Origin: Clostridia bacterium
Lineage (GTDB): Bacteria; Bacillota; Clostridia; TANB77; CAG-508
DNA length: 64,000 bases
Direction: 5' to 3'
NCBI GenBank assembly: GCA_017934475.1
Contig: JAGBJN010000001.1
Span: 1-64,000, forward strand
Shown: piece after piece, positions 48,193 through 56,458 of the stretch
How positions within the stretch are numbered: position 1 is the first letter of the stretch
Layout of the letters: each line of letters begins with the position of its first letter
Program-made: the position numbers and the translations under genes
Notes under the pieces: model-generated
What the model saw: the letters and a program-made list of their open reading frames with translations, nothing else
Databases searched by the model: none
Told to the model about the DNA's origin: nothing

Positions 48193-48367
48193 CCTTATTT
48201 CCTCTTTTCTTTTTATTTTTATTTTCAATTAGAATTTGTGATTGCTCATTATCTAAATCGATTCTATCTTGCTCAGACAAATCCATATTTCCACCAAGAA
48301 TAATTAAATACATTAGTAAGCCTAATATCGTAACTATAAAAATTACAATCTTAAAAAATGTTTCCAT
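48167..48367 (-). CDS. Small single-pass membrane protein
   Basis: 66 aa, start at 48367 (ATG 8 bases after GGAGGAC). One helix (about 3-26), then a charged basic tail. Downstream of a long structured leader (48410-48650). Confidence 0.5.
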   Translation of the reverse strand: METFFKIVIFIVTILGLLMYLIILGGNMDLSEQDRIDLDNEQSQILIENKNKKKRGNKDGRKNFYR

Positions 48368-48409
48368 ATTCATGTCCTCCGTATAATATCTATTTCAATT
48401 CATTAAATG

Positions 48410-48650
48410 GTAGTTAGCTACACTACTCCTCTGGATTATTACCTGCCTGCAATGCAGACTTGTTCTCAATGTGTGGGACGCTTTTAACGCTCGTTCTATG
48501 ACTAAACAAGAGTATTATTATTCACCTTTATTTGTTATCGCCTTAATGGTTGCTAACCAATATTTAAGTTCTATGTTTTTTGTATCCATAGATTAACTAG
48601 CTCTAAATAAAGTCTTTATTTAATGAATGTTATTCAATTTTCAATGTTCA
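48410..48650 (-). ncRNA. Structured-looking leader of the small membrane-protein operon
   Basis: 373 bases (48368-48739) have no protein gene I can support. On the minus strand the region has stems such as GTAGTGTAGCTAACTAC, TCTGCATTGCAGG, and CTTGTTTAGTC far-pairing with GAACAAG, richer in G/C than the surrounding DNA and placed right before the ribosome site of the 48367 gene. A 23-codon ORF with poor ribosome site lies in it and is not convincing. A riboswitch or attenuator is possible. Confidence 0.35.
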
Positions 48651-48670
48651 AAAATTTCTTTTATAAAAAA

Positions 48671-48711
48671 AGTAAGTGAAAAAAGTTTTAAAACTCCTTT
48701 CACTTACTAGC
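48671..48711 (-). terminator. Terminator
   Basis: AGTAAGTGAAA / TTTCACTTACT with an inner AAAAG/CTTTT region and T-run on the minus strand, after the sigma-like gene. Confidence 0.65.
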
Positions 48712-48739
48712 TCACAAAATTGGATTTTGTACTCCCCTA

Positions 48740-49192
48740 TTATTCAAAAAATTTCTTAAAATTTTTAATGCCTGATTTTAAACTCTTTTGTATTTGACTT
48801 TTTTGTACTTTTTCTAATTTAGCAATATCCCTTATAGTAATCTCATTTATAATATGTAATTCTAGTCTTCTATGTTGTGCATCTGTTAAACTATTTAATG
48901 CTATTCTTACTTTTTCACTCTCAATATTCTTTATTGCGGTGTCTTCTGTTGATTCTTCTGAGGGAAATAAATCATTATATAGTAGTTCATTTATTGATTT
49001 GCTATTTCCTATATGCCTACTTGTTTCATTCTTTATTTTTGTATATGCTTTTCTAGAGTTCATATAAATATCGAAAATTTCTTTTTCTATTTCAATTTTA
49101 CATTCTTGATTTGCGCTATCTAAAAATGAAATATAATATTTATCTTCTGATTCTATATATTCTAATATATAACTATCTACTTTATATTGCAT
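48740..49192 (-). CDS. Sigma-factor region 4-like protein
   Basis: 150 aa. C-terminal half carries a helix-turn-helix of sigma-70 region 4 type (LNSLTDAQHRRLELHIINEI, then TIRDIAKLEKVQKSQIQKSL). N-terminal half has no region 2. Such proteins in phages and elements regulate late or excision genes. Its ribosome site is buried in a strong hairpin (49199-49239). Confidence 0.65.
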   Translation of the reverse strand: MQYKVDSYILEYIESEDKYYISFLDSANQECKIEIEKEIFDIYMNSRKAYTKIKNETSRHIGNSKSINELLYNDLFPSEESTEDTAIKNIESEKVRIALNSLTDAQHRRLELHIINEITIRDIAKLEKVQKSQIQKSLKSGIKNFKKFFE

Positions 49193-49198
49193 AAAAAA

Positions 49199-49239
49199 CC
49201 TCCAATCAATTCAAAATCTTGATTTGAACTGAATGGAGG
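49199..49239 (-). promoter_or_regulatory. Hairpin masking the ribosome site of the sigma-like gene
   Basis: On the minus strand CCTCCATTCAGTTCAAA (first arm) pairs nearly fully with the arm that ends ATTGGAGG, immediately followed by TTTTTT ATG. The arm contains the Shine-Dalgarno sequence and a T-run follows, so it can act as a terminator or block translation. Confidence 0.55.
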
Positions 49240-49537
49240 ACCACGACAATATAAAATGAATTGTTTTAACACATAAAAAAGAGCAAATATTTCCCCTAAA
49301 AATTTACTCTCTAACTCTTTAAAATATTTAATTAGGTAAAATAAGAAATACAAAGAAAAAAGCATAACTCACTCTTTCTGTATGTATTTGTATAAATGTA
49401 ATTGCCAGAAGAAACATACTAAATAAAATTTTTCGTATATTTTTCCGTTGTGAATTATATAAAGCCTTTGTATTTTATTCTTACTATCTAAAGTGTTTAC
49501 AATAATATACAAGCTTTTTTAGTGTTTTTGTGAATAA

Positions 49538-49571
49538 TTGGAGAAAGTTGGAGAAAATTGGAGAAAATTGG
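49538..49571 (+). repeat. Three 10-bp tandem repeats upstream of the Spo0A-like gene
   Basis: TTGGAGAAAG, TTGGAGAAAA, TTGGAGAAAA at one helical turn each, then TTGG. They lie about 110 bases before the start at 49679. The rest of 49240-49678 (divergent intergenic DNA) holds A/T-rich promoter candidates and no gene I can support. Confidence 0.45.
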
Positions 49572-49678
49572 TGTTTTTACAGAAAATGTAAAAAGTTGTA
49601 TTTTTTGTTGAAAGAAATATATTTTCGTGATATAATTATGTAAATTTAATATTTGATTTAATGATTGGAGGATTAAAA

Positions 49679-50404
49679 ATGAGTAGAGTTTTAATTGCTG
49701 ATGACAACCAAGTTCTAGCTTTATCTTGTAATGATTTTCTAACCAAAGAAAAAAATATTGAAATAGTTGATATAGTTAATAATGGTATTGATGCTTATAA
49801 TTCATATATAGAATATAAGCCAGATGTACTATTGTTAGATTTAGATATGCCTGTCATGAATGGAGTTGAAGTAATTAATAAACTTTGTGAGGATGATGAA
49901 GAAAAAAGAAAAGATAATATCATCGTTATTAGTGGTACACTGGATCGTCTATTGCCTTACGACACATCAAAAGTTCATAGAATAATGCCTAAACCATTAG
50001 ATTATGAATTATTATTAAAGACAATATACGAAATACAAGGTCAGCTTGACTATAATAAGCTTGAAGAAACTATTGATAATTTATTTTTTGATTCAAGATT
50101 AGCTGCACCTTATTTAAAAGGTACTAATTACTTAAAACAAGCAGTTGTATATTGCTATTATAATGAAGAATTATTTAAAGATTTAAATTCAGTATATGAT
50201 ATGATAGCAGAAGATAATTTTATAAGAAAAATTAAAGGTAAAAATGTATTATGGAGCTTACAATCCTTAATTGACTCGTATGAAAAGAAAGTCAATAAGG
50301 AATTATTAAGCTCTTATTTTATTTACTATGATAATACTATGGAACTAACTCCAAAGTATTTGCTTGAATTGATAGTTAATCAATTAAAATATACACAAAA
50401 ATAA
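49679..50404 (+). CDS. Spo0A-like response regulator
   Basis: 241 aa, start at 49679 (ATG behind GGAGG). Receiver domain (SRVLIADDNQ then DVLLLDLDMPVMNGVEV with phospho-acceptor D, KPLD switch Lys), then a helical C-terminal domain with LKGTNYLKQAVVYCYYN, which resembles the KGYxYLxxAI segment of the Spo0A DNA-binding domain. Single gene, divergent from the sigma-like gene, so they may form a control pair. No kinase in sight. Confidence 0.75.
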   Translation: MSRVLIADDNQVLALSCNDFLTKEKNIEIVDIVNNGIDAYNSYIEYKPDVLLLDLDMPVMNGVEVINKLCEDDEEKRKDNIIVISGTLDRLLPYDTSKVHRIMPKPLDYELLLKTIYEIQGQLDYNKLEETIDNLFFDSRLAAPYLKGTNYLKQAVVYCYYNEELFKDLNSVYDMIAEDNFIRKIKGKNVLWSLQSLIDSYEKKVNKELLSSYFIYYDNTMELTPKYLLELIVNQLKYTQK

Positions 50405-50405
50405 A

Positions 50406-50434
50406 CAATAGTAGATATTATATCTACTATTGTT
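50406..50434 (+). terminator. Terminator
   Basis: ACAATAGTAGATA / TATCTACTATTGT, perfect, followed by T-rich DNA. Confidence 0.7.
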
Positions 50435-50476
50435 TATTTTATTTTGAAAATCAAAATATTGTGTACATTTACTATA

Positions 50477-50893
50477 TTAGTAATTTGTATTTCTACATAA
50501 ATGATAAGGTTTTGCAATATCTTTTACTTTTTTGGAATATAAAAAAAGTAAATCATTTATATCTATTGGATTAGCATTAGTTAATTTATTACTAATATAT
50601 TCAATTACTACTATTTGACTTGCTCTAATTTCAACTTCATATTTTGAAGAAACATCTAATTGAACTCTTTTGTCAACCATTCCAGATAATTCTTCGTCAT
50701 ATTCTATGATTTCCAATGCTCTTAGTGTTTGAGGGATTTTATAATCAGCACATCCTATTAAATTCGAATAGTCAACTGTTATTTTCTCTAATTCTTCTCT
50801 TATGTGTAAAATATCTGAAGTTAATAATTGTGCTAATTTATAAAAATATGTTGTTTTTCCATTATATTCTCTTTCATCTTTTTTACCTCCGTT
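50477..50893 (-). pseudogene. C-terminal half of a queuosine-salvage (Qng1/DUF2419) protein
   Basis: The frame codes YNGKTTYFYKLAQLLTSDI, then GCADYKIPQTLRAL, then VEIRASQIVVIEYI and ends AKPYHLCRNTNY. These fit the FYKRAQ, ADYRVPQ and EIRA segments of Qng1 glycosylases, which recover queuine. It has no proper ATG (a TTG at about 50899 reaches it only by a CGG skip) and the N-terminal half is missing. Looks like a truncated remnant. Only the last 79 codons form an ORF with ATG start. Confidence 0.6.
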
Positions 50894-50999
50894 TCAATAA
50901 TTATTGATAATGAGTTACTATATATGAACTTGCTTATTTGCAAGATAATTAAATTATGCAAATATAATATCATGTTTTAGCAAAAAAGTAAATAGTAGG

Positions 51000-51030
51000 C
51001 ATATTTCTTATACCTACCATAAACTATTTA
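51000..51030 (-). terminator. Terminator
   Basis: TGGTAGGTATAAGAAATATGCCTACTA on the minus strand; stem of GGTAGGTAT / ATGCCTACT with T-run after it. Confidence 0.55.
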
Positions 51031-51036
51031 TTTTTA

Positions 51037-51330
51037 TTATTCAGGTAAATTGCTTTCAATTGCTTTAGCATATGGTGCATATTTTTTTGCAAACTCTCTA
51101 CATGATACTTCAACTATTTTGTCTGCTAAAATAATTTTTACCTTATCCATTTTAATTTTGTTTGACATACCTATCATAATTATAATTAAGCAACATCTCT
51201 CTACTACATCACTTCCAAAACGAACAATATCATCAGACTTATATTCCTTTGTTATTTCAGTTAAGAATTTTATGTATAAATCATGACCTAATAAATCCTC
51301 TACCATATTTGTAAAATTTAATTTTTCCAT
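51037..51330 (-). CDS. Unknown protein
   Basis: 97 aa, start at 51330 behind GGGAGG. Amphipathic helices (VVERCCLIIIMIGMSNKIK), no signal peptide. Alone between two terminators. Unknown. Confidence 0.5.
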   Translation of the reverse strand: MEKLNFTNMVEDLLGHDLYIKFLTEITKEYKSDDIVRFGSDVVERCCLIIIMIGMSNKIKMDKVKIILADKIVEVSCREFAKKYAPYAKAIESNLPE

Positions 51331-51513
51331 AAGCTATACCTCCCTTTTCTTTTTATGATTTATATTGTAATAGCTTATTTTTTTATTTTCAATTTCAAAA
51401 AAAATTTTTTAAAAAAGTTCGATTTTGGTCTATATTTCAATATTTATTTATATTTTTTACAATTTCAATTTTTCAAAAAAATTGATGTTCTAGTAAAAAT
51501 AATAAAAAACATG

Positions 51514-51553
51514 AAAAAAGCATCCTAGACAAATTGTCTAAAATGCTTCTATT
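51514..51553 (-). terminator. Terminator
   Basis: GCATTTTAGACAA / TTGTCTAGGATGC on the minus strand with T-run. Confidence 0.6.
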
Positions 51554-51564
51554 TCTATTATTTT

Positions 51565-53007
51565 TTATGCTGCTTTTAATACTGCTTTTTCCCATTCTTT
51601 TATAAATTTATCTTGTTCATCTGTTGTAATTCTATTAAGTTTTTGATATTTCTGTCTTATTTTTCCCTCTTTAACTTCAAGTGTAACAAGTGATTTTTTA
51701 GGATTATCTACTTTTCTCATAAAATATATATCTGTTTCTCCTTTTGCATATTTTCCGCTGTAATTTGTGTAAATGCAATTTGATTGTTGCTTTGCTTCAT
51801 CCTTCATATCACTCAAACTTTTAGCTGGTCTAATGAAGAATATCTTATTATCATATTCATTTTTCTTAAGTTCAGCATATCTTTTTATAATTTTTTCTCT
51901 TGTTTCTCTATCTTCAACTACTTTTACTTTTTTTACACTTTCATCATGAGCTTGCATAAAATTATCAGGAAATAAATCTTTTTTAGAGAAATTCTTTCCT
52001 AGTTTTTCTAAATTTTCTAAATAATCATCATAGAGTAATAAAGAAAATTTATCTTGACTTTGCGAATATTCTTTTAATTTTATTAAATTAACATATTTAC
52101 TTATAAATTCTAATCTATTTTTTGCATTTCCAGACCATCTTATTAAATCTCTAATAATTTTAATATTTGGTCTTTGTATTGATTTTAAAACACACAATTC
52201 TTCATATGTAATATCGTGTTTTTTCATAAATTCATAATATTTTCTATCAACTCCAAATCTTTTTTCAAAAGAACCCTTAATATTAAATTTTTCTGGACAA
52301 TTTATTGCAAGTTTATATAATTCCATTTTCATTAAAAGTTCAAAACTTGGATATTTAGCTTTATCGAGCAAATATAATAAATCAGGATTCTTCTTGCCAA
52401 TATAAATTATTGCATCTACAATTGGTGCATATTCATAAATTGTATTTTTAATAACTTCTTTAATATTATCTAAATAAACTCCTTTATAGTATTGACTTAG
52501 TCCATAAGCGCCATTAAACACTCTCCATTTTTCTATCTTTTTAGTATGATATACATTTTCATAACACATAAATTTTGTGAAGCGGTCACTCGCAAGTTCA
52601 ACATCTAATTCAGGAACTATTCTTGCATATTCAACAATATTATCTTCGAATCTTTTTGTTTTATAATTATACTTTCTTTTAATTTCATAATAACTTATAA
52701 CAAGTTTGTTTTCAATGTTATTTAAAAATGCCAAATCATATAAAAAGAAGCAATTTTTTATATTGCTCCTTCTTACATAATATACATTGTGACAAAATGG
52801 ACATAATTCCTTATATTCTTTCTTCTTAACTATTTGCTCTTTATAGAAGTTTTTTCCACAATTGGTACATTCATATTCTCTTCCGTTTTGTAAAATAATA
52901 TTAAATTCAACATCATGTTTGTTTACTAATTTTCTCCAATGTTTTGGCTTTTTCATTTCTTTAGGCATTTTACTCATAAATTCTCTTATCTCTTTTTTTA
53001 TATACAT
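51565..53007 (-). CDS. PcfJ-like protein
   Basis: 480 aa, start ATG behind GGAGG. N-terminal zinc ribbon (CTNCGK ... CPFCHN) and a C-terminal PcfJ domain (PAKSLSDMKDEAKQQSNCI, then YFMRKVDNPKKSLVTLEV). PcfJ proteins are encoded on conjugative plasmids next to PcfK and their function is not known, possibly in processing of DNA. It pairs with the PcfK-like gene just upstream. Confidence 0.75.
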   Translation of the reverse strand: MYIKKEIREFMSKMPKEMKKPKHWRKLVNKHDVEFNIILQNGREYECTNCGKNFYKEQIVKKKEYKELCPFCHNVYYVRRSNIKNCFFLYDLAFLNNIENKLVISYYEIKRKYNYKTKRFEDNIVEYARIVPELDVELASDRFTKFMCYENVYHTKKIEKWRVFNGAYGLSQYYKGVYLDNIKEVIKNTIYEYAPIVDAIIYIGKKNPDLLYLLDKAKYPSFELLMKMELYKLAINCPEKFNIKGSFEKRFGVDRKYYEFMKKHDITYEELCVLKSIQRPNIKIIRDLIRWSGNAKNRLEFISKYVNLIKLKEYSQSQDKFSLLLYDDYLENLEKLGKNFSKKDLFPDNFMQAHDESVKKVKVVEDRETREKIIKRYAELKKNEYDNKIFFIRPAKSLSDMKDEAKQQSNCIYTNYSGKYAKGETDIYFMRKVDNPKKSLVTLEVKEGKIRQKYQKLNRITTDEQDKFIKEWEKAVLKAA

Positions 53008-53024
53008 TTTTATTTACCTCCACT

Positions 53025-53546
53025 TTATGAAACTAGCGAAAAAAAAGAAATTTGTTCAACACCAACTTTCTCTTTGTTTTCCTCTTCATTTTCTTTAATT
53101 TCTTCAATATTATTATCTTCATTTCCAAATATAGAGCCAAATTCGTCTTCTATTATTTGATTTTTCACTTCCTCTTTTATTTTCTCTTCAACCTTCTTGA
53201 CTTTTTCAGGTGGCTTAAATCCAAGTTCTTTATTACTTTTTGAAAAATACTTTATAGCAAATTCATATGTTTTTTCTTCAGAAAATCCAACTGCTAAACA
53301 TCTAGCACTTTTATCTCCATAGTTTATTTGTTTTGCTTTTGAAGATGGATCTTTTATTCCCATACTTTCACAATAGCTTTTTAGAATTTCACCTTCAATA
53401 TATGTTACCATATCTTTTAAATTTTTTTCCTCATTAAGATAATTAAAATTCATATCTTCTCTACTTACTAAGTATTCTACAATAGATAAAAGAACAAAAT
53501 CTTTTTGTCCTTTTGCCATATCTTTTATTCTTTTTATTCCATCCAT
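53025..53546 (-). CDS. PcfK-like protein
   Basis: 173 aa, start likely at 53546 (ATG). Similar to the PcfK family (MAKGQKDFVLLSIVEYL, then AKQINYGDKSARCLAVGFSE). Long acidic C-terminal tail (about 120-165). Adjacent to PcfJ. Confidence 0.65.
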   Translation of the reverse strand: MDGIKRIKDMAKGQKDFVLLSIVEYLVSREDMNFNYLNEEKNLKDMVTYIEGEILKSYCESMGIKDPSSKAKQINYGDKSARCLAVGFSEEKTYEFAIKYFSKSNKELGFKPPEKVKKVEEKIKEEVKNQIIEDEFGSIFGNEDNNIEEIKENEEENKEKVGVEQISFFSLVS

Positions 53547-53570
53547 ATTTTTTCTCACTTTCTTTTTATA

Positions 53571-53933
53571 TTAGTAACCAAATTCATATTCAAATTTATT
53601 GCTATATTCTTTTAGTTTTTCCATATTTATTTTGCAAAAATCAATTGTTTCAGATTCTGCAGCTAAAGAGTTTACTCTACTCTTTGTATATACAATTTCA
53701 ATTACTCCAAGTTTTTGCAAAAATTCAGTCATACCACTATTTTCTGAATAATTCTTTATAGTTGTTGTACCTGGAGAATAAAAATATTCTGGCATATTTA
53801 CTGTCGCAATCGCAATATTTCCATATTTTTTATTTTTAATTTGTATATACATTGCCTGTTTATTATATAAATAGTTTCCTACTTCAAAATAACAATCATT
53901 AAATTTTTTATATTTAAAAGTTTTACATTTCAT
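53571..53933 (-). CDS. DUF4313-like protein
   Basis: 120 aa. Has the core YGNIAIATVNMPEYFYSPG followed by KNYSENSGMTEFLQKLGVIE, as in short DUF4313 proteins of Clostridia mobile elements. Function unknown. Confidence 0.45.
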   Translation of the reverse strand: MKCKTFKYKKFNDCYFEVGNYLYNKQAMYIQIKNKKYGNIAIATVNMPEYFYSPGTTTIKNYSENSGMTEFLQKLGVIEIVYTKSRVNSLAAESETIDFCKINMEKLKEYSNKFEYEFGY

Positions 53934-54013
53934 TTTTATTTCCTCCCTTTAATAAAAAGAAGGAAGTATTGTATTAAACTTCCCTCTTTCAATTTAATTT
54001 AATATATTTTTAT

Positions 54014-56458
54014 TTATTCATTTTTTAATATTAAAAAAGTATTCGATTTATATTGTCCTTCATCAGAAATAGTTGCTTGTCCTGATAAACTATCTAAATA
54101 TTGAGCACTCGATTTAGATTTTGAAATATACATATAATATTTAGATAATATAAACTCTTCATTTACTGCTTCATCATAACTTTTATTTAGTACTAATAAA
54201 GCATTCATTTTTTCGGCCTTTTGTCTTAATAGTTTTATGAATAGTTTTTTTACTTCTATTTCTTCTTCTTTTGATATTCCAGAAATATAAGGTTTTTCTA
54301 AAAATAATGTTAATGTTTCTTTGCTGTTTACGATATTACTTTCTATTATTTCTTTACCTGCATCATTTTCAACATCATAAAATTCAATTGTTCTTTTTTG
54401 CTCTATAGTAGAATTATAATTTCCTTTTGTAAGTCTAATCATTGCTCTTGCAACGATTTTTCCATTTATTTTAGCATATAAAATTTTCTTGTTACTATCA
54501 AAACATGCAAGTAAACACTTATTATACATTCCACCATCATAACAAAGACATGTTCTATCTGGATATTTGCCAAGAATCATAGTATGATAAAAATCATCAT
54601 ATTCTGAAACTTCGAATACTTCGTCTTGTATTTTAATATTATTATTTGTCCACTCGTTTATTTGATATTCATTTAATTTAAAATCTATTTCTGATATTAA
54701 ATCATTTGTATGATATTTTAAATCTTTAAATTTTCCCATAAGTACTGATTTAACAATTAACTTAAAGGATTTCTTTTCGTATAATTTTATATCATTATAA
54801 TATTTATAAGCAAGTTCTGAACCATTATTAAATAAAAATTCATAAATATTATTTTTATATTTTTTAACAAATTCATTATCAAATTCCATTAATTCTTTTA
54901 GTTCTGTCCAATATATATCAATGTTTTCTATATCGTTTTTTAAATCTGTTAAGGTATCATAATTATCTAGAATTTCTACATTTCTAATTATAAAAGCTAC
55001 TTCATTTCTAGATTTTATATCACAAATATATTTTTTAATCTTGTCATAGTTTACAAGTATATCTACAACATCTGTTATGTTCAAATTTTTAATATTGCTA
55101 AAATCTTGTTCTAACCACATATATAATGGTTTCTCTTTTATCTTTTTAGCTAGTCCTTGTATTTCACAAACGCTATAATCTTTCTCAAGTAAATTTTTCT
55201 TTATAAATTGTTTTATTCTAAGAAGCCTATCATCAATTTTCAAATCTAATAACTCATTATATAAAAGTATGTAAGCTTCAGATTCATTATATAAAGTACT
55301 GATTTCTTCAAAAGTATAATGTCCTTCTTTTAATTTATTAATATTTGAATAATTATAGAATATCATTGAATTTAATTTATTTAAATGCTTAATTGTTATT
55401 GCATTTAAATTAACATATTTTTTATAAAATTCTTCTGAATATAAAATAGAATTATAAGGAATAGCAAAAAAAGCTTCTGAATTTTCTTCTATTAGTTTCA
55501 AAAAACTTTTCTTATTTTTACTAATAGCATAAATGATTAAATTTTCTCTTACGCTATTTAACATATCCATTGGAAATTTTTTTAGTTTACTTCCATATAT
55601 AAAATTAATATACTCTGTTCTAGAGCTAAATATTTTTTTCAGATTGTTTTTATTTAAAACATCTACCTTATTGTTTATTATTTCTAGATCATATATTTTA
55701 CAACCATTACTTATCCATTTTAATAGCATATTATATGAAATTTCATTATCTGAAATCTTATATACAATTTTCTCTAATAATGTTTTTATTTCTTTTGGAT
55801 TATTATTTTCTATATTACAATAAGAATTAAAATCTAAAGGAAGAAAGAGTTTATATTTATATAAAAAATCTATAAATTCTCTTAGTTCTTTATTTTTATC
55901 TAACTTTTCATATATCTTATCTATATTAGCAAGTGGAATTAAATTACAATTATTTAAAAAATTAAGTTTGAATAAATTCCTTTGACTATCTGTAAGTCTA
56001 TTTATATTTATTTCACTTTGACTATTGAAATGATTTAGATTATTTGTAATAACAATCTTAAAATACTCATTTTCATTTCTAAAATATTTCAAATAATCAT
56101 ATATACTATCTAATGATAAAATCTCATTATTAATTACATCTTTAATATCTTCTATATTATAATCTGACATTTTTTCATTATTTTCTAATATTTTATCAAG
56201 TAATAATTTAAATCTTTCCATATCAAAGCTATTTTCATATGCATAATTTAGATAATCGATGAAATTTTCATCTTTAATTAAAGTTTCTTGGAAAATTTCA
56301 TTTTCTCTAACACCATAACTACCATTCTTTCTTTTCTCAATTCTATTACAGCATTTTAATATTTCGTTTATAGAATAATCTTTTGCAAATTTTTCTGATA
56401 TCTCATTTTTATACATTCTAATCATTAACATTGCATGATTCGTAAACTGAGTTTTCAT
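54014..56458 (-). CDS. Large unknown protein
   Basis: 814 aa, mostly helical; Asn/Ile/Lys-rich. Only the last 200 residues show a domain: YPDRTCLCYDGGMYNKCLLA, then NKKILYAKINGKIVARAMIR, then a GNAT-like KEEEIEVKKLFIKLLRQKAEK. This resembles the C-terminal part of PcfJ-like large proteins. Overlaps the next large gene by 41 bases. Could be a structural or DNA-processing partner of it. Confidence 0.55.
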   Translation of the reverse strand: MKTQFTNHAMLMIRMYKNEISEKFAKDYSINEILKCCNRIEKRKNGSYGVRENEIFQETLIKDENFIDYLNYAYENSFDMERFKLLLDKILENNEKMSDYNIEDIKDVINNEILSLDSIYDYLKYFRNENEYFKIVITNNLNHFNSQSEININRLTDSQRNLFKLNFLNNCNLIPLANIDKIYEKLDKNKELREFIDFLYKYKLFLPLDFNSYCNIENNNPKEIKTLLEKIVYKISDNEISYNMLLKWISNGCKIYDLEIINNKVDVLNKNNLKKIFSSRTEYINFIYGSKLKKFPMDMLNSVRENLIIYAISKNKKSFLKLIEENSEAFFAIPYNSILYSEEFYKKYVNLNAITIKHLNKLNSMIFYNYSNINKLKEGHYTFEEISTLYNESEAYILLYNELLDLKIDDRLLRIKQFIKKNLLEKDYSVCEIQGLAKKIKEKPLYMWLEQDFSNIKNLNITDVVDILVNYDKIKKYICDIKSRNEVAFIIRNVEILDNYDTLTDLKNDIENIDIYWTELKELMEFDNEFVKKYKNNIYEFLFNNGSELAYKYYNDIKLYEKKSFKLIVKSVLMGKFKDLKYHTNDLISEIDFKLNEYQINEWTNNNIKIQDEVFEVSEYDDFYHTMILGKYPDRTCLCYDGGMYNKCLLACFDSNKKILYAKINGKIVARAMIRLTKGNYNSTIEQKRTIEFYDVENDAGKEIIESNIVNSKETLTLFLEKPYISGISKEEEIEVKKLFIKLLRQKAEKMNALLVLNKSYDEAVNEEFILSKYYMYISKSKSSAQYLDSLSGQATISDEGQYKSNTFLILKNE

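Noticed and set aside
48580-48660. 23-codon ORF (MDTKNIELKYW...) in the structured leader
   Set aside because: Poor ribosome site and short; the DNA is better explained by RNA stems.
49177-49365. 62-codon minus-strand frame upstream of the sigma-like gene
   Set aside because: No ribosome site, and it covers the leader hairpin; composition is that of noncoding A/T-rich DNA.
50880-50905. A twelfth skip (TTG AAA C GGA) starting the Qng1 fragment
   Set aside because: The open frame before it is only two codons, no ribosome site is seen, and the protein would still lack its N-terminal half.
50716-50907. 63-codon plus-strand frame
   Set aside because: Antisense of the Qng1-like remnant, Leu/Phe-rich shadow.
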